The translations under genes and the position numbers were made by a program. DNA of 64,000 bases from Gavia stellata (taxonomy: Eukaryota > Chordata > Aves > Gaviiformes > Gaviidae). Positions 1 to 11,377 of this stretch are shown piece after piece. Position 1 is the stretch's first letter, and every line of letters starts with the position of its first letter. The notes beneath the pieces were generated by a model that was not told the origin of the DNA, did not search any database, and worked only from the letters and a program-made list of their open reading frames with translations. The stretch is taken from NCBI RefSeq assembly GCF_030936135.1, contig NC_082594.1, positions 19,836,879 through 19,900,878 of the forward strand. Direction: 5' to 3'.

Positions 1-600
1 TAGAGGAGAACACTGCTTATGCTCCCGATCCCTTAACCAGTCATCCCAAGACCCTGAAGCCTCTCTTGATTGCCCTCAGACTTCTTGTTGCAATTTCATC
101 GCTGCCTACCTGAAAAATCAATAATGGATAATAATCTGAGGGCTGTAACAGGGTAGGAAGTTTTCTCTTCACATCTTTAACCCAGGCTCCAAGGAGGCAG
201 CAGACTTCCCTAAGAAGTGGGTTTGGTCTGCATAATGGGCCTTCTGTTCCCTTCAGAAGGGAGTCTCCTATGACAATGACCTGTCTGTTTTTTCTTTATA
301 GAAGCAGTTTTGACGAAGGGCATAGACCGACTTAGCCTTGGCCTCACCTCCAAGCTGGATGAACCATTGTCCTCACTATTGTTTGGTTCCACTTGCAGAA
401 CAAGGGCACCTGGGAAGGTGGGGTAGTCACAGAGGAAACGTGCCTGCTGCGCCAGGCAGGAACTTGTTGCCATTGCCCCTATCCCTTGTGCCACTGTGTT
501 CAGCCAGGTGGAGAGAGGATAGGGAATCCTCCGTATCATGTGTCCTGTCTGCCTGTTGGGCCTGTCTGAGGGGAGGTAGGATGCGAATCCAGTAGAAGAC
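1..600 (-). mobile_element. CR1 LINE fragment, ORF1 esterase region, cut by the window edge
   Basis: Read on the minus strand, about 310 down to 1 translates as a degraded GDSL-type esterase block: QVIVIGDSLLKGTEGP, then a segment with REVCCLLGAWVKDV, then PSDYYPLLIFQVGSDE. A lysine-rich stretch precedes it. This order is typical of ORF1 of CR1-clade LINEs, whose ORF1 is known to carry an esterase domain. The frame has in-frame stops near 46 and 16 and a frame change around 280-300, so it is dead. The upstream part (about 320-600 and perhaps to 690) is open in a neighbouring frame and is probably more of ORF1. The element continues beyond position 1. The CR1 assignment rests on motif recognition only. 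Confidence 0.6.
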
Positions 601-699
601 ATCATCTCCAATCCCCTCTGTGTGGCACAGCACCAAGGGAAATCTGATATTTTGCCATCTGAATCCAACACCAAATTAATTTCCTAACAAGAAGCTGAA

Positions 700-3600
700 A
701 GCATTTCAGCTCTCTCTTTGTGTTAACCATTTTCCCCCAAGCTTTCTGTAAAAGCTGAAAGTTACTGTCTATGGGGAACAGCATTTTGATGATGTTAAAG
801 TCCTCTTCGACAGATCAGAAGCACCTTCTTCCCTCCATGCTAGTCCAGAGTACTTCCAGATGGGATCTCAAGTGCTGGCATAATGGAGGAGAAAGAGTGA
901 AGGACTGAGTGCTGCTGCACTTTTGGTGCTTGACCTCATCACTAGCACTGTCAGCAAGTTGTCTCTTGTGACGGTGGCTTTCAGTGTGTTAACATCTGCA
1001 CAGGAGAGGGGAGATGAACAGCTGGGCATCATTTCCATCACTGCAGGCTGGATGGAGTCATGTTCACAGCCCAGACACTTGTTTGAGTCCTGCCAGTCCC
1101 TGTGTCATCCTGTCCATCTAGTTCATGTCCAAGCCTACTCCAACACACTTGCTCTCCACTTCCTGAGATCTTCCAAAAAACAGATTGCCATCTATAACTG
1201 CCTTCTGAAACCAACCATAGGTAGCTATTTTCCACTGAAGGATTCTGTGGCAGAGTTAGTAGGATCTAAGAGACAACCTAGGAATGCAGAATCAGTAAAA
1301 TGGCATTATAAAAATTGTTGTCTTGATCCCGCAATATATTTTCAGCAGTAGCTTCCTGAGACATGACCATAAGCTCCTTCTGCCTCTGTTAGTAGTCCCA
1401 GTTTCACAAAGACATTGCACCTCATTTTAACCACAGACATGCAGCTTCCTCAAAAATAAAATCTCACTGCTTGGAGGGTTCCAAAAATGTAATGTTTCAA
1501 AATGTGGGAAGTTTCTTATAGTTTTCCAGTGCATGAAAAACCAGTTAACACAGATAATCAGTAACACTCTGCAGTTGCCTTCTCATGATGGACAAAACAA
1601 GCCTGGAGATGTACAGTTTGCCCCTCTCACCTCATTTCCCCATGTGACACTGTTTACATCCCCATCAGTCATGCTTTGGTGCTTTCCATGTTACACTGAA
1701 CCCCCATTGCTCATGTCAGGTCTTCAAATTCTTCCTCAGTTTGGGACTTCCCTCTAAAATTACTCTGCTTTTATTCTAGGGACTTGGTGGAATGTAATTC
1801 AGATGAAAGAAGACTGTTAATTGTCATGGAACTATATGGGACGGTTTGAAATGTCCTTAGCTAGTTAGTGAAGCTGTAGAAACATGGCAGGGATTTTTAG
1901 AGTTGTAGCAAGGAATGAAGTGGTATAGAGAATCAGCAGTGTTATGATTAGAAATAAATAATTTTGTCATAGGTTGTATTCTGCAAGACTTGTGTTTTAC
2001 CCATCACATACAATTTGCTAAATCATGCTTGCTGAATTTTGACTATTATAGTGTGCGTGTGTATAAGCAAAAACTTACACAAATTACCGTAGGCAGTTCT
2101 TACAAATCTGCCTCCTTTCCAGTGGCTAAAAGTATCTCTGTACAACATAAACCCTCTCATCTGCCGATGTGAAAGCACTTCTTAAAGCAGATGAAAGTCA
2201 TGGCCCCCATTTGCAGATGGGGAAAGGGAGGTATTCGGCAGTGACAAGACTTTCTCAAGGTTAATGCAAAGGCATTGTTAAGAGAATGCACTGAAATACT
2301 GGGGGATTATTCTAGAGGAGTATAAAAGTAAGCTACTACACTTAGTTCATCTTAAGAAGGGTAGTGAGTGCCAAAGCTTGCCTTCTGTGTGAATCCAGTC
2401 TTGGCAGGAGGTCATTTTTAGAAAAGGTTACTCCGGCCAGCTAGCCCTCCTCAGAAATGCCGGGCTGACAAATGCAGACAGTTTGCAATTCCTTGCCTTT
2501 CTGTCATGAACTCAGAGATACAGAAAAATGTTCAGTCAAGTTAATAGGTCAGTTGGATTTTTGATACTCAGAATGTGCTTTTCTGGCTTGGTGTCCTGTA
2601 CTTTGCAGTTATTCTTCTAAACACACCAGCTGAGCTTGCAGGAATAAGGGACATGAACCTGATTATGCTTCCTGGGCCCACTTCACTGTGTCATTCATGC
2701 CTATCTCTGAGCGGCACAATGATAACACAGCGTTGTATATAGAAGGGAAAATAGTTGCTTGGTGACTACTCTACATTTTAGATTTAACCCTTTAGCTCTC
2801 CTCTTCAGGGTTATCCATGTTTGGTGCATACATAAGGACAGCTAACAAATTGCAGCTTTGACACCAATAGACAGAATTTTATCTTAGTTTCTTATATGTA
2901 AAAATTCGGCATCTTTTAGCTTGAAAAGCAGAGCTCAAAAAATTCAGTTGACCACTGCTGGCCAAAAGACCAGCCAGCTAGCCAAGTGTTGGTGGCAATG
3001 CATAACAAAGGACTCTGTCTGCAACCTCTAAGAGGAACATTCCTGGTGAGGAGCCCAGCTGGGACTCCCTGCAGCCAAAAGTTATCATTCTTGGCCAGTA
3101 GCTGGAAACAGTTAAACATAAGCAAGTTCCCTTTGCATATCACAGATATTCATTTGTTATTTTTCTGTTACAAAATATTTATAAGTCAAGCACGGATGTA
3201 ATCTGCGAGCATGCCCTTTTTGGTCCAGGGAGGCAGTAACATACCAAATGACCTTCTCCACGATCGGCTGCTCTGGGAGGAAAATGCAGAAAGACCCATC
3301 GTACAGTTACCAGAAAATCTGGCTAGAGACACTGTTGCACAGGGTCTCAGTGTGACCGGGCTCCTGCCACAGGCAGATAAGCATCCTGAAGTGAGCAGAT
3401 TCCAGTGTGTGGGGATGCGTCAACACTGTTGACTGCAGCAGAGTGAAGAGATGCCTGAGTGCATTAAATGAAATAACTTGGGGACTAGAACCAGATGAAG
3501 AGTGAACTCAAGGGCTCAGTGCTTGATGGAACATTTCATTCAAGGCAAAAAAATATTTCTGAGCCACGAAGAAGGCAAAATATACTTTCAGCCTGCCACG

Positions 3601-4740
3601 TCTGGGTGATACTAGCCAACCTATCAGGAAAAAATATTTTATTTTTACAGGCAGAGCTCTCTGTTTGTCCTTGGAAGCTGTCCAGAACCAAGCAGGTTTC
3701 TACGTCTGGATCTCTTCATGATGTGTGTTTATCTTTCAGATATTTAATATGCATGGGCCTGCTTAATTTTTCATGACTGACCTTATAGGGTGCAACCCAA
3801 GCACCTTTCAAGTTTGCATCTTTTAAGACTGTTATCTCTTAAGCTATATTTTAAGTGTGTCTCAAGAAATCACCTATGAAACTTTGCTTAAAATTAGGCT
3901 AAGGGAAGGTTCACAGTAGCATTAAGCTAAATCAATATGTAGGCACATTTACAGAAGGCCTAGTTTTAGAAAAAAGCAGAGTAGCACCTGGTCCTAGGTG
4001 AAACTGGTCTCTCAATTTTGTAACTAACTCACTCATATTTAGGTGTTGATGAGCAGATTTAAAAGCAGGGATTTCAAGAAGCTGGAGATGATTCAGAAGC
4101 AGAAATCAACACTGACTTTCACCAGAACCTGGAAATCCTCATTATACTGAAAACTCCTTGCTGGGCCTTCACAGGGTCTAACTTTTGGCAATTCAGTCAG
4201 CAGAAGAAGTTGCTTAACCTTTGTTACAGGACTGATGCTGCCAACCCACCCTGGTGAGCGAGACCCAGGAACCTGGCACAGTACTCCTGCATGTCAGGTA
4301 GCTATAATGATTATAATGTATAGGCACCAGCGTGTGGCGTAGGTAGTGATACCTCCAGAGCCCTTTCTGAAGCATAGGTATGTCCCACTGATGGCCCCCA
4401 AGGTCTTGAGAAGACTATTTCTGGTGAGATATTCCTGTGATTTGGTTCACTGTTCCCCAGGTGGTTAATCTGCTCCACACGCTCTCTGACAGTGCTGGGA
4501 GAGGTGACCAGGACTGCAGAGGACGTGGACTGGCTGATGCCAGGACATGACATGGCTCAGCAATGTCAGCTGCAGGAAGCCAAGTTCAAGCAGACTCTGA
4601 GCATAGGGGTAGCACCAGTAACAATATCCTACAAGATGGCACAGAAAGCTTAGAGGATCAGCACTAACACAATACCACTCCACACATGTCGTATGTTAGA
4701 AATATTATTCAAAAATACTTTTAGCAGTCTTTGTATTAGC
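700..4740. other. intergenic DNA, no gene recognised
   Basis: Only short frames that fit chance, no splice-site and codon pattern that I can join into a gene, and no strong repeat apart from the MIR/L2-like piece at 2203-2285. It lies beyond the 3' end of GJA3. In other amniotes the next gene in this direction is ZMYM2, but I see no zinc-finger MYM-type coding sequence here. Confidence 0.6.
2203..2285 (-). repeat. MIR/L2-like ancient retroposon 3' piece
   Basis: The plus strand reads CCCCCATTTGCAGATGGGG, a purine stretch, then GACAAGACTTTCTCAAGGTTA. This order (ATTT.CAGATGGGGAAA, then a gap, then TG.CTT..CAAGGT) is the reverse complement of the conserved 3' part shared by MIR and L2 elements. 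It is short and diverged, so the family cannot be fixed by eye. Confidence 0.4.
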
Positions 4741-4774
4741 CACAGTGTAGGCAGGTCCCACAGTGTAGGCAGGG
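4741..4774. repeat. two-copy tandem repeat, 18-bp period
   Basis: The 15-mer CACAGTGTAGGCAGG occurs at 4741 and again at 4759, an exact tandem duplication. It is too short to assign a function and most likely arose by replication slippage. Confidence 0.8.
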
Positions 4775-4978
4775 CCCAGCTTTAAGAGCGTATAGAGAAA
4801 TTTCCACAGAAAATTGCACCCAGACAGTACCCATAAGTGACCAAATGGATGGTAGTATTTAGTATTTTAAAATGTTTGGAAGTGAAGGTCATAGACTGTC
4901 TTTTGACTATGCTGAGCTGGAACTGATGATCATCTTCAAAATGATGTATTTGACAGGCTGAGGTTTTATCTTGGAAAT

Positions 4979-5024
4979 TCCTCTGGGAATGTGTGATAGC
5001 CTCCTCTGGGAATGTGTGATAACC
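4979..5024. repeat. two-copy tandem repeat, 23-bp period
   Basis: The 19-mer CCTCTGGGAATGTGTGATA starts at 4980 and again at 5003. The two 23-bp units differ by about one base. This is the second small duplication within 300 bp, next to the start of the purine-rich tract. Confidence 0.8.
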
Positions 5025-5079
5025 CCCCAAGGACATGATAGTTAAGTCTGTAAGAAGTTCCCCCAAAACCCACAGTCTG

Positions 5080-6235
5080 TAAAAAGAGAAGAGTGGGACA
5101 CTATGAAAAGGGACCCATCAAACTCCTGCAGAGTTGCAAGAGCAATGAGATGACTCCTTGAAGGGACATATGGAAGACTGATTAGCGAGGTAAGCACAGG
5201 ACAAGGAGAAGACAGAAGAACTTCAGAAAGAAAGGAGGACAAAATTTCAAGAAGAGCATGGCTCCTGAGGGGCTGAGGAGTGTAACTGTGAAGCACCAAC
5301 TCTGAGCTTTGGCCACGCAGAAGGCATTAAAGGCAGTTTGGTGTGTGTGGTGAGTTAGCAGTAGGGAAGGAAGACAAGAGTAGAGGGAGGCAAGAGTGGA
5401 ACAGAAAAAAAGGAATTACAGGCACAAATCCTGAACTATGGTGATTGAACTTCAAGATATTGGAAGGTGGGTGACAGACATCCAAGTGGAGACCCAAAGG
5501 TTTTCCTTTTTTTTATAGGCTGGAATGCACTAAAGCCTGTTGTGTGCAGGGAAAGAGCTTGAGGACAGGCAAATGGAGTAAGAAAGAAGAACAGGGTGAG
5601 ATGGAGTGGGTGTGAGGAAGAATAAGAAATTGGGCAAGAGAGGATAGGGGACCATTTGGGCAAATGGAGTTACTAGAAGGAGAGAGCAGAAGATAAACTA
5701 CGTCTCCGACAGCCGTTGAGTAGGGGAAGAAGAAATGTGAGCTGGGGAATGGGGGAAATTAGGCTATATTCTGCAGAGACTAGTAAGATCCTTTGTGAAA
5801 AGAAGAAGTGTGATGAAAGGATAGTTTGAGAAATGCGCCAAAAGACTGATGGAAAGGTGAGATGTTTATCTGGAAGAATGAGGAGTTACAAAGAGCAGCA
5901 CAGGGGAATGTTGCAGCTGGCAGTGACATTTTTAGAGATGAACTGGGTGTCCCAGAGACAGCAGGAGAAGGGAGGGAAGAGGCGGACACGTCACAAAATA
6001 GTGAGGGTGAGCGTCAGGCAGAAAGGACAGAAACAGGGGAATGGCTATGGTGGTTGCCACCATAGAGAAGAGTGGGGATGTGGGACTACCTCTGTGCTGT
6101 TAAGGTGAAGGTAGAAAAGCAGGAGGCAAGGGAGGAATTGTAAAGGGATGGAACTGCATGTGTGGACAGGAAAGGGGGCAGAAAGAAGCACAGAGTTACA
6201 GCAAGAGTCAAAGAAAATAGCCTAGATAATGTTTC
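5080..6235 (+). repeat. long purine-rich tract (purines on the plus strand)
   Basis: For about 1.1 kb the plus strand is dominated by A and G in irregular GAAGGA/GGAGAA/AAGAGG strings, with few runs of pyrimidines and no fixed period. The reading frames inside it are short and unrecognised. It may be an old degenerate purine simple repeat. I see no coding evidence. Its edges are gradual. Confidence 0.55.
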
Positions 6236-8030
6236 TAAAGAAATCTGTCAGTGTGACATTTTCAGTGGTTCTCAGGCAGCCAGGAGGCAGTGACCGCTGC
6301 CTCTGGAGGGACTGAGTGGGATGGGAACATCCTCAGATGTGATCCTCTAAGGGCTCCCCAGCAACCTCACCCAGAATCTCAGTCCAGCCCCAGTACTGGT
6401 TGCTTCCCTTAAATAAGCCCTTTTTTAAACCTCTTAACACATGACACAATGTCAAGCTTTACGAAAAACAAACCAGTAAGACCACCCCTGCACTGCAGCA
6501 AGCAATACTGCCATTAAAAAAGTTCTTGTGAAAATATAAAAATGAGGATCAGCTGTACAGCATGTGGTCTGGTTAAATTTAGAACTGATGAGTTTAGAGG
6601 CCGAGACTAAGAAATAAGCTCCCTTTTTCTGAGCATTAAATTTAATAATGAATTCTTAAGCACCTATGTAGATCCCACATCTATATCAACCCAGGTCACA
6701 CTGTCAGTGCTCCAGGGACTGCCTAAAAATTCCCTAACTGTAGATGAGGTACTTCGTACGAATACGCTGAACTCCAGTCCTTCTGGAAGTTGGTTCCAGC
6801 CAACCTTCAATATCCTCCCTCTCTTCCTTAGGAGGGTTTTCCTCCCTAATACTCAGCATGGTGGTTCAAACATCACCTCTTTGCACTTCACCTCAGGCTT
6901 TTCACAAAGGACTGATATTGAGCAGAAAGTCACTGCAGACACAAGTGCCAACACAATGCCGACCTCCAGCATCTGGTTTCCAGAGCCCCTCCAGCAGCAC
7001 AGCATCAATAGAAACCAAAACAGCACCAGGCACAGGATCAGGAGGAGGCCATCACTCTTTGGCCATGCTGTTCAAAACATGTGTCCTGATCACTGCCACC
7101 AGACTGTACACTCTCCGCAATAGAGCCTCCCTGCTTCTGCTGGCATTTACCTGAGATCCATCATGCAGATGGTCCCTGCAGGGCACTGACCTGCCCCCAG
7201 CATGAGCAGTAAGAGGTTCCTCAGCCACAGTGCTGACAGTAGCTGGTTGAGATGGGGACAGGGCTTTACATCTCACTCCAGGATGCCAAGGAGAAAAGAC
7301 ACTAAAGGAAAAAGGACCAGCAATGCAAAGGCAATGCTCTGCCATGCCAGTCACAGTGCCTGTCACCCCAGGATCTCTTGCTCTCCTTACAGATCAAGGA
7401 CACTGTGCTTTCCCAACAGCTTTGTTGCCTAGACTGCCAGAGCCAGCACCAAGGCTAAAGAGTCCATAAACCCAGTCTCCAGAAATCTCTGACATTTCCT
7501 TAGGTGAACAACCAACTAACCATGACCCCCATGGCCAGCAATATCAGAGCTTCCCAGGACCTCTGGACAGCAAGAGATCTCCTGGCTGGATTCCTTAAAG
7601 GATTTCTACCTGATTAGAAATTGCAGTCACTAAGAGAAGTCCCCCAAGCTCTATGGCACATTGTCTCTGTCCCTGCCAGCAGAGTCCTTTCCACTGACAA
7701 GAGTATTCCCAAAGTACCAATGCTCTTTAGCAAACCCCAGCCACTGCCTAGCCAAGCTCCAAATGTGTGGGAGAATATTGCTGAGAGCCCCCCAGAATCA
7801 TCAGCACTTTTATTCCTGCCTAAACTCCGGGCTGTCATGGCAGCTGTACACGAGACTGTCTGCCAAGACGCAGACATGCCAAAGGCACATCAGTTCAGGG
7901 GGGCCATTAACCTCGCTGCAAGCAGGGGTTGAAAATTGCAAGACAATACTGCCTGACATTGCAAAGATGAGACTATCCCTTGGGCAAGATTGTCTCAGGG
8001 TGCTGAAAAGGACCTGAAAGTTAACTGTAT
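6236..8030. other. intergenic DNA with several open frames, no gene supported
   Basis: Overlapping open stretches of about 100-138 codons occur on both strands (for example plus 6707-7123 and minus 7052-7366). None shows a recognisable domain, and they compete with one another on both strands, which suggests slightly GC-richer DNA with few stops and no selection. The base composition differs from the AT-rich flanks, so an old unrecognised transposon is possible. Confidence 0.45.
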
Positions 8031-8031
8031 T

Positions 8032-8077
8032 AAAAAAAAAAAGGGGGGTGGGGAGGCGGGGGGGGGGGGGGGGGCGG
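8032..8077 (+). repeat. A-run followed by G-rich run, possible G-quadruplex
   Basis: An 11-base A run is followed directly by about 35 bases that are almost all G, with runs of 6, 4, 2 and 17 G. Four or more G runs separated by one or two bases meet the usual G-quadruplex pattern. Such tracts are also prone to assembly error, so the exact length is uncertain. Confidence 0.85.
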
Positions 8078-8945
8078 TATGAGCAAGTTGCCTGTACAGC
8101 TCTGCTGAAGCACAGACACTGTGTCTGGAGCCTTAATCATAGGAAAAGCATCGCAAGCAGCAGCTTTTTAAACTCTGAGAAAGGCTAAACTTCCTTCCTC
8201 TCTGTTATTGAAAGCTGCCCTGAGATCCCTAGTTATTTATAAACCATGTTGCTGTAGGAAACCCTATAAATATCCAAAGCGATAAGGGTGCCCTTACTCT
8301 TCTAGAGCGGCCAACTAAGAAAAAACGGAAATCACCTTTGGTAGCTGAAACCTCTTCAGCTACCTCCTCTGTACCCACCCCACCCCATCAAAGCAGAATT
8401 GCCAGGTCTGGACTTGACCTCACATCGTCACAGTCAGCTCTGCAGCCAGACCTGAATCTTTGTATCTGATGAGGTGACAACTGGGTATTTGACCAGTACA
8501 CACAGCTAATAAACCCAAGAGGGGATACAGGACATTCGATAGACAATGCAAGAAAAAAGACAATGCACAACATAGAAGACAATGTTCTTCTAAGTGCAAA
8601 GATTCTTGCTAGGAACAGCTCAGATAGGTTCAAATCTGGCCCTAGCCATGATACCAAACATCTGTAAAAACTATCTCTGTCTCACACAGAAATATTTCTT
8701 GATTAATTCTTCCAGAATATACTTTGCAATGCTTTCAGTTTACTTTCTTCTGGGTTCACTTGTGTTTGATCTCTTCTTGCTGCTGAAACTTTTTAAGGAC
8801 TACTTCAAATATACCTGTGAATCAGAAATCTCACTCCTGCCCCAGCAGAGCTAACTGCATACCTCTCTGAATGCTCGCTGTCATGCTACGGCTGTCCTTG
8901 GAATCATCTTCTCAAGGAGGAAAGTGAGGAGAACTTGCTTAATTT
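8078..8945. other. intergenic DNA, nothing recognised
   Basis: There is no gene, repeat family or clear regulatory motif that I can support. An 89-codon minus-strand frame (8388-8657) has no recognisable domain and is treated as chance. Confidence 0.5.
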
Positions 8946-9395
8946 TACTCAGCACCGGTGAGGCCACACCTGGCGTGCTGTGTCCAGTTTCATGGTCCTC
9001 AGTTCAAGAGGGATGTTGAGAAACTGGAGAGGGTCCAACAATGGTCAGTCAAGATGGTGAGGGGCCTTGAGCCTCAAAGATGTAATAGGAGCCTAGAACT
9101 ACTTGTAAGGGAGTTACAAACACAATAAAGCCAAACTCTTCTTGGTCATGACAGATGGTGTAAAAAGCAGCAACAGCCAGAGGCTGTGGTTTGGGACTTT
9201 CAGAGTGGACATTAAGAAAACCACAGAGGATAGTGCTTGTGGGATTACCATCCTTGGAGGTATTTGAGACTTGGCTAGACAGAACCCTGGCTGACCCTAT
9301 TTAGTTTTTGGGATAGTCCCACTTTGAGTGAGAGGTTGGATTAGAGATCTTTGGAGGTCCCCTTCAACCAGCATTTCTATGATTCCATGATACTT
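8946..9395 (+). mobile_element. CR1 LINE 3' end, old copy
   Basis: The stretch follows the CR1 3' end in order: the segment for RPHLAC..SVSWS near 8957-8990, KLERVQ near 9021-9035, then the 3' UTR line GTTGGATTAGAGATCTTTGG, a block resembling AGGTCCCCTTCAACC, and a degraded ATTCTATGATTCCATGAT tail. It is truncated at the 5' side, carries several indels, and is plus-oriented. This is the usual state of 5'-truncated avian CR1. Confidence 0.8.
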
Positions 9396-10152
9396 GTTAT
9401 CTCCTCTCCTTACACAAAAAGCACGAAGAAGCAAAAGGTATTTGTGCAACTCTGACAGATAGTGATTGCCTAAAATATAGAGCCCATGTGTTCCTCTGGT
9501 GAAGTCTGAACAGACAATGCTTTCCAAAAGAATCACACTCACTGTAGGCTGAGGGACTCAGCAGGTGTAGCAATAGCTGGTATCACTTACAACATTTATA
9601 ACTGAAAACTATACAGAAATCAAGTCTGAAATCAGAGAAAAATTAATGTTACATTAACTTATCTAAAGCTGAGTTATTTTTTTCTGGATCTGATTTGGTT
9701 TAGTCTTCACACTCTTCAACTCCTTCTATTACTTTTGAGGGTTCTTCTGTAAGAGCATTTCAACCCCTTTTGAATTAAAGAGGTAACTCAAAGAGTTAAA
9801 CTGAAACATTTCAGAATTGGTGAAACAAGTAAACTGTTTCTCTGTATTTGGTTATAATTTTATTTCAAACTGCACAAAAGAGTTAAGGCATACACGTCCC
9901 AGAATAAAAATCGTGTCTGACAGCTGTAATGTCACTTTGTAGCTGGGGGAACATTTCTGCTATCACTAAAATACCACGGATGTAGCCGATTGAACAAAAA
10001 TGGTACTGTCTAAACAAACTCAACACACAATGGCTAGTTCCTAGCTTCAGAGGTTCAGCAGACCAACTGTGCTCCAGACAATGCTGAGTTTGTTTAAAGT
10101 GTAATACATTTAGTTGTGCATGCTTATATATGAGTTATTGTAAAGTTGTTTT

Positions 10153-10220
10153 GGGCTAAATTCATTCCTGCTGCAACACCACTGAAATGAGTGTACTTAC
10201 AGTGGAGATTAATTTGGCCC
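10153..10220. repeat. old palindromic amniote dispersed repeat
   Basis: It begins GGGCTAAATTCATTCC and ends GATTAATTTGGCCC, so its ends are near inverted copies (GGGCYAAATTMAT), with a diverged CACCACTGAAATGAGTG core. This matches a short palindromic repeat that I recognise as frequent in bird, crocodile and turtle DNA (ends in GGCCAAATT, core around CCATTGACTTCAATGG). I cannot give a database name. Confidence 0.5.
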
Positions 10221-10320
10221 ATTATGTACTAAACTTGCAGATCTTTCTTTAAAAAAGAACTATTCTTTCTGCAATTGATCTTGTTCACTACAGTCATTTA
10301 ACACAAAGAAAGTCTTATCT

Positions 10321-10380
10321 GTGTTACACCAGCGTGGTGGAGTTATACTGGATTTACATTGTTGCAACTGAGAGAATTCT
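10321..10380. repeat. second piece of the old palindromic repeat
   Basis: The sequence GTTACACCAGCGTGGTGGAG, then TTATACTGGATTTACAT and CAACTGAGAG, follows the GTTACACCAGTGTAA..GGAGTTACACTGGATTTACAC arrangement of a related old amniote repeat. It lies 100 bp from the copy at 10153 and may be part of one larger element. Confidence 0.45.
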
Positions 10381-11048
10381 TTCAGCTGAAAATAAAGACA
10401 GCTGCCCAAATTACATGCAGATCATTGCACTTCTCCTATACACCAAAAAACTTGTAATGCACATTTCAGTGTCATGCATGACTTGCTATAGCAGCTGTAG
10501 GGAAAAGGAATTCAGAGAGATACACAAAACTTTGTTAGAAAGTTAGCTCATGGCTTTAGCTGTAACAGATTTCAACATCTAAGCAAATATGTTTAAGCTT
10601 TTCCATTACGCAAGGATGGCAAGCAGTCCATACTCTCTCCATTTTACAGGGCAGCAATGGGGTTATTTTCCCATCTGGATCATCTACAGAGATGGCACTT
10701 CAGCATTCTGGGTATGAAAGCTTTGAACTCAAGGATGAAGGAAAAAGATTCAAAATAACAACTAGGTGTCTAAAACACAACTATACCTGGAATTTAGGTG
10801 CCTAAAGGGAAGAGCTCAGAAATCACCTCATCATCACTACCTCCACTTTATTTGGCTTGATGCTGCATGAGGCGCAGCTACCCTTCACGTGTTGCAAGAT
10901 AATTTCAAATTAATATAAAATAGAAAAAAGAACTAAATTCCAGAATGATACGTTGCTTCCAAAATTATCATCTGGATGTTTTTATAATGCAAAATGTTTT
11001 TGAGGAAATTTCTCAGGCTTGGTTTCATGAAGAATATGTGAAAATATT

Positions 11049-11377
11049 GCTCTCTACAATTACCTGAAAGGCAGTTGCAGAGAGGTTGGCCTCTTCTCCA
11101 AAGTGACGAGTGACAGGACAAGAGGAAATGGCCTCAAATTGCGCCAGGAAAGGTTCAGGCTGGATATTAGGAAAAATTTCTTTACTGAGAGAGTGGTGAA
11201 AGACTGGAATAAGCTTCCCAGGGAAGTGGTAGAGTCACCATCACTGGAGGTGTTCAAGGAACGTGTGGACGAGGCATTGTGGGACATGGTTTAATGGGCA
11301 TGGTGGTGTTAGTTGATGGTTGGACTTGATGATCTTACAGGTCTTTTCCAACCTTAATGATTCTGTGCTTCTGTGAA
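11049..11377 (+). mobile_element. CR1 LINE 3' end
   Basis: This is a plus-oriented, 5'-truncated CR1. It encodes the C-terminal end of ORF2 ([11 protein letters not shown]-type block, [33 protein letters not shown] at about 11103-11270), then the 3' UTR with GGTTGGACTTGATGATCTTA and CTTTTCCAACCTTAATGATTC, and a short ATTCTGTG tail. The conserved frame is still readable over about 60 codons, so it is younger than the copy at 8946. Confidence 0.9.

Larger units (their letters stand above)
9396..11048. other. intergenic DNA with old palindromic repeats
   Basis: AT-rich sequence with no gene recognised. It contains two copies of the old palindromic amniote repeat type, entered separately at 10153-10220 and 10321-10380. 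The rest shows nothing that I can name. Confidence 0.5.
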
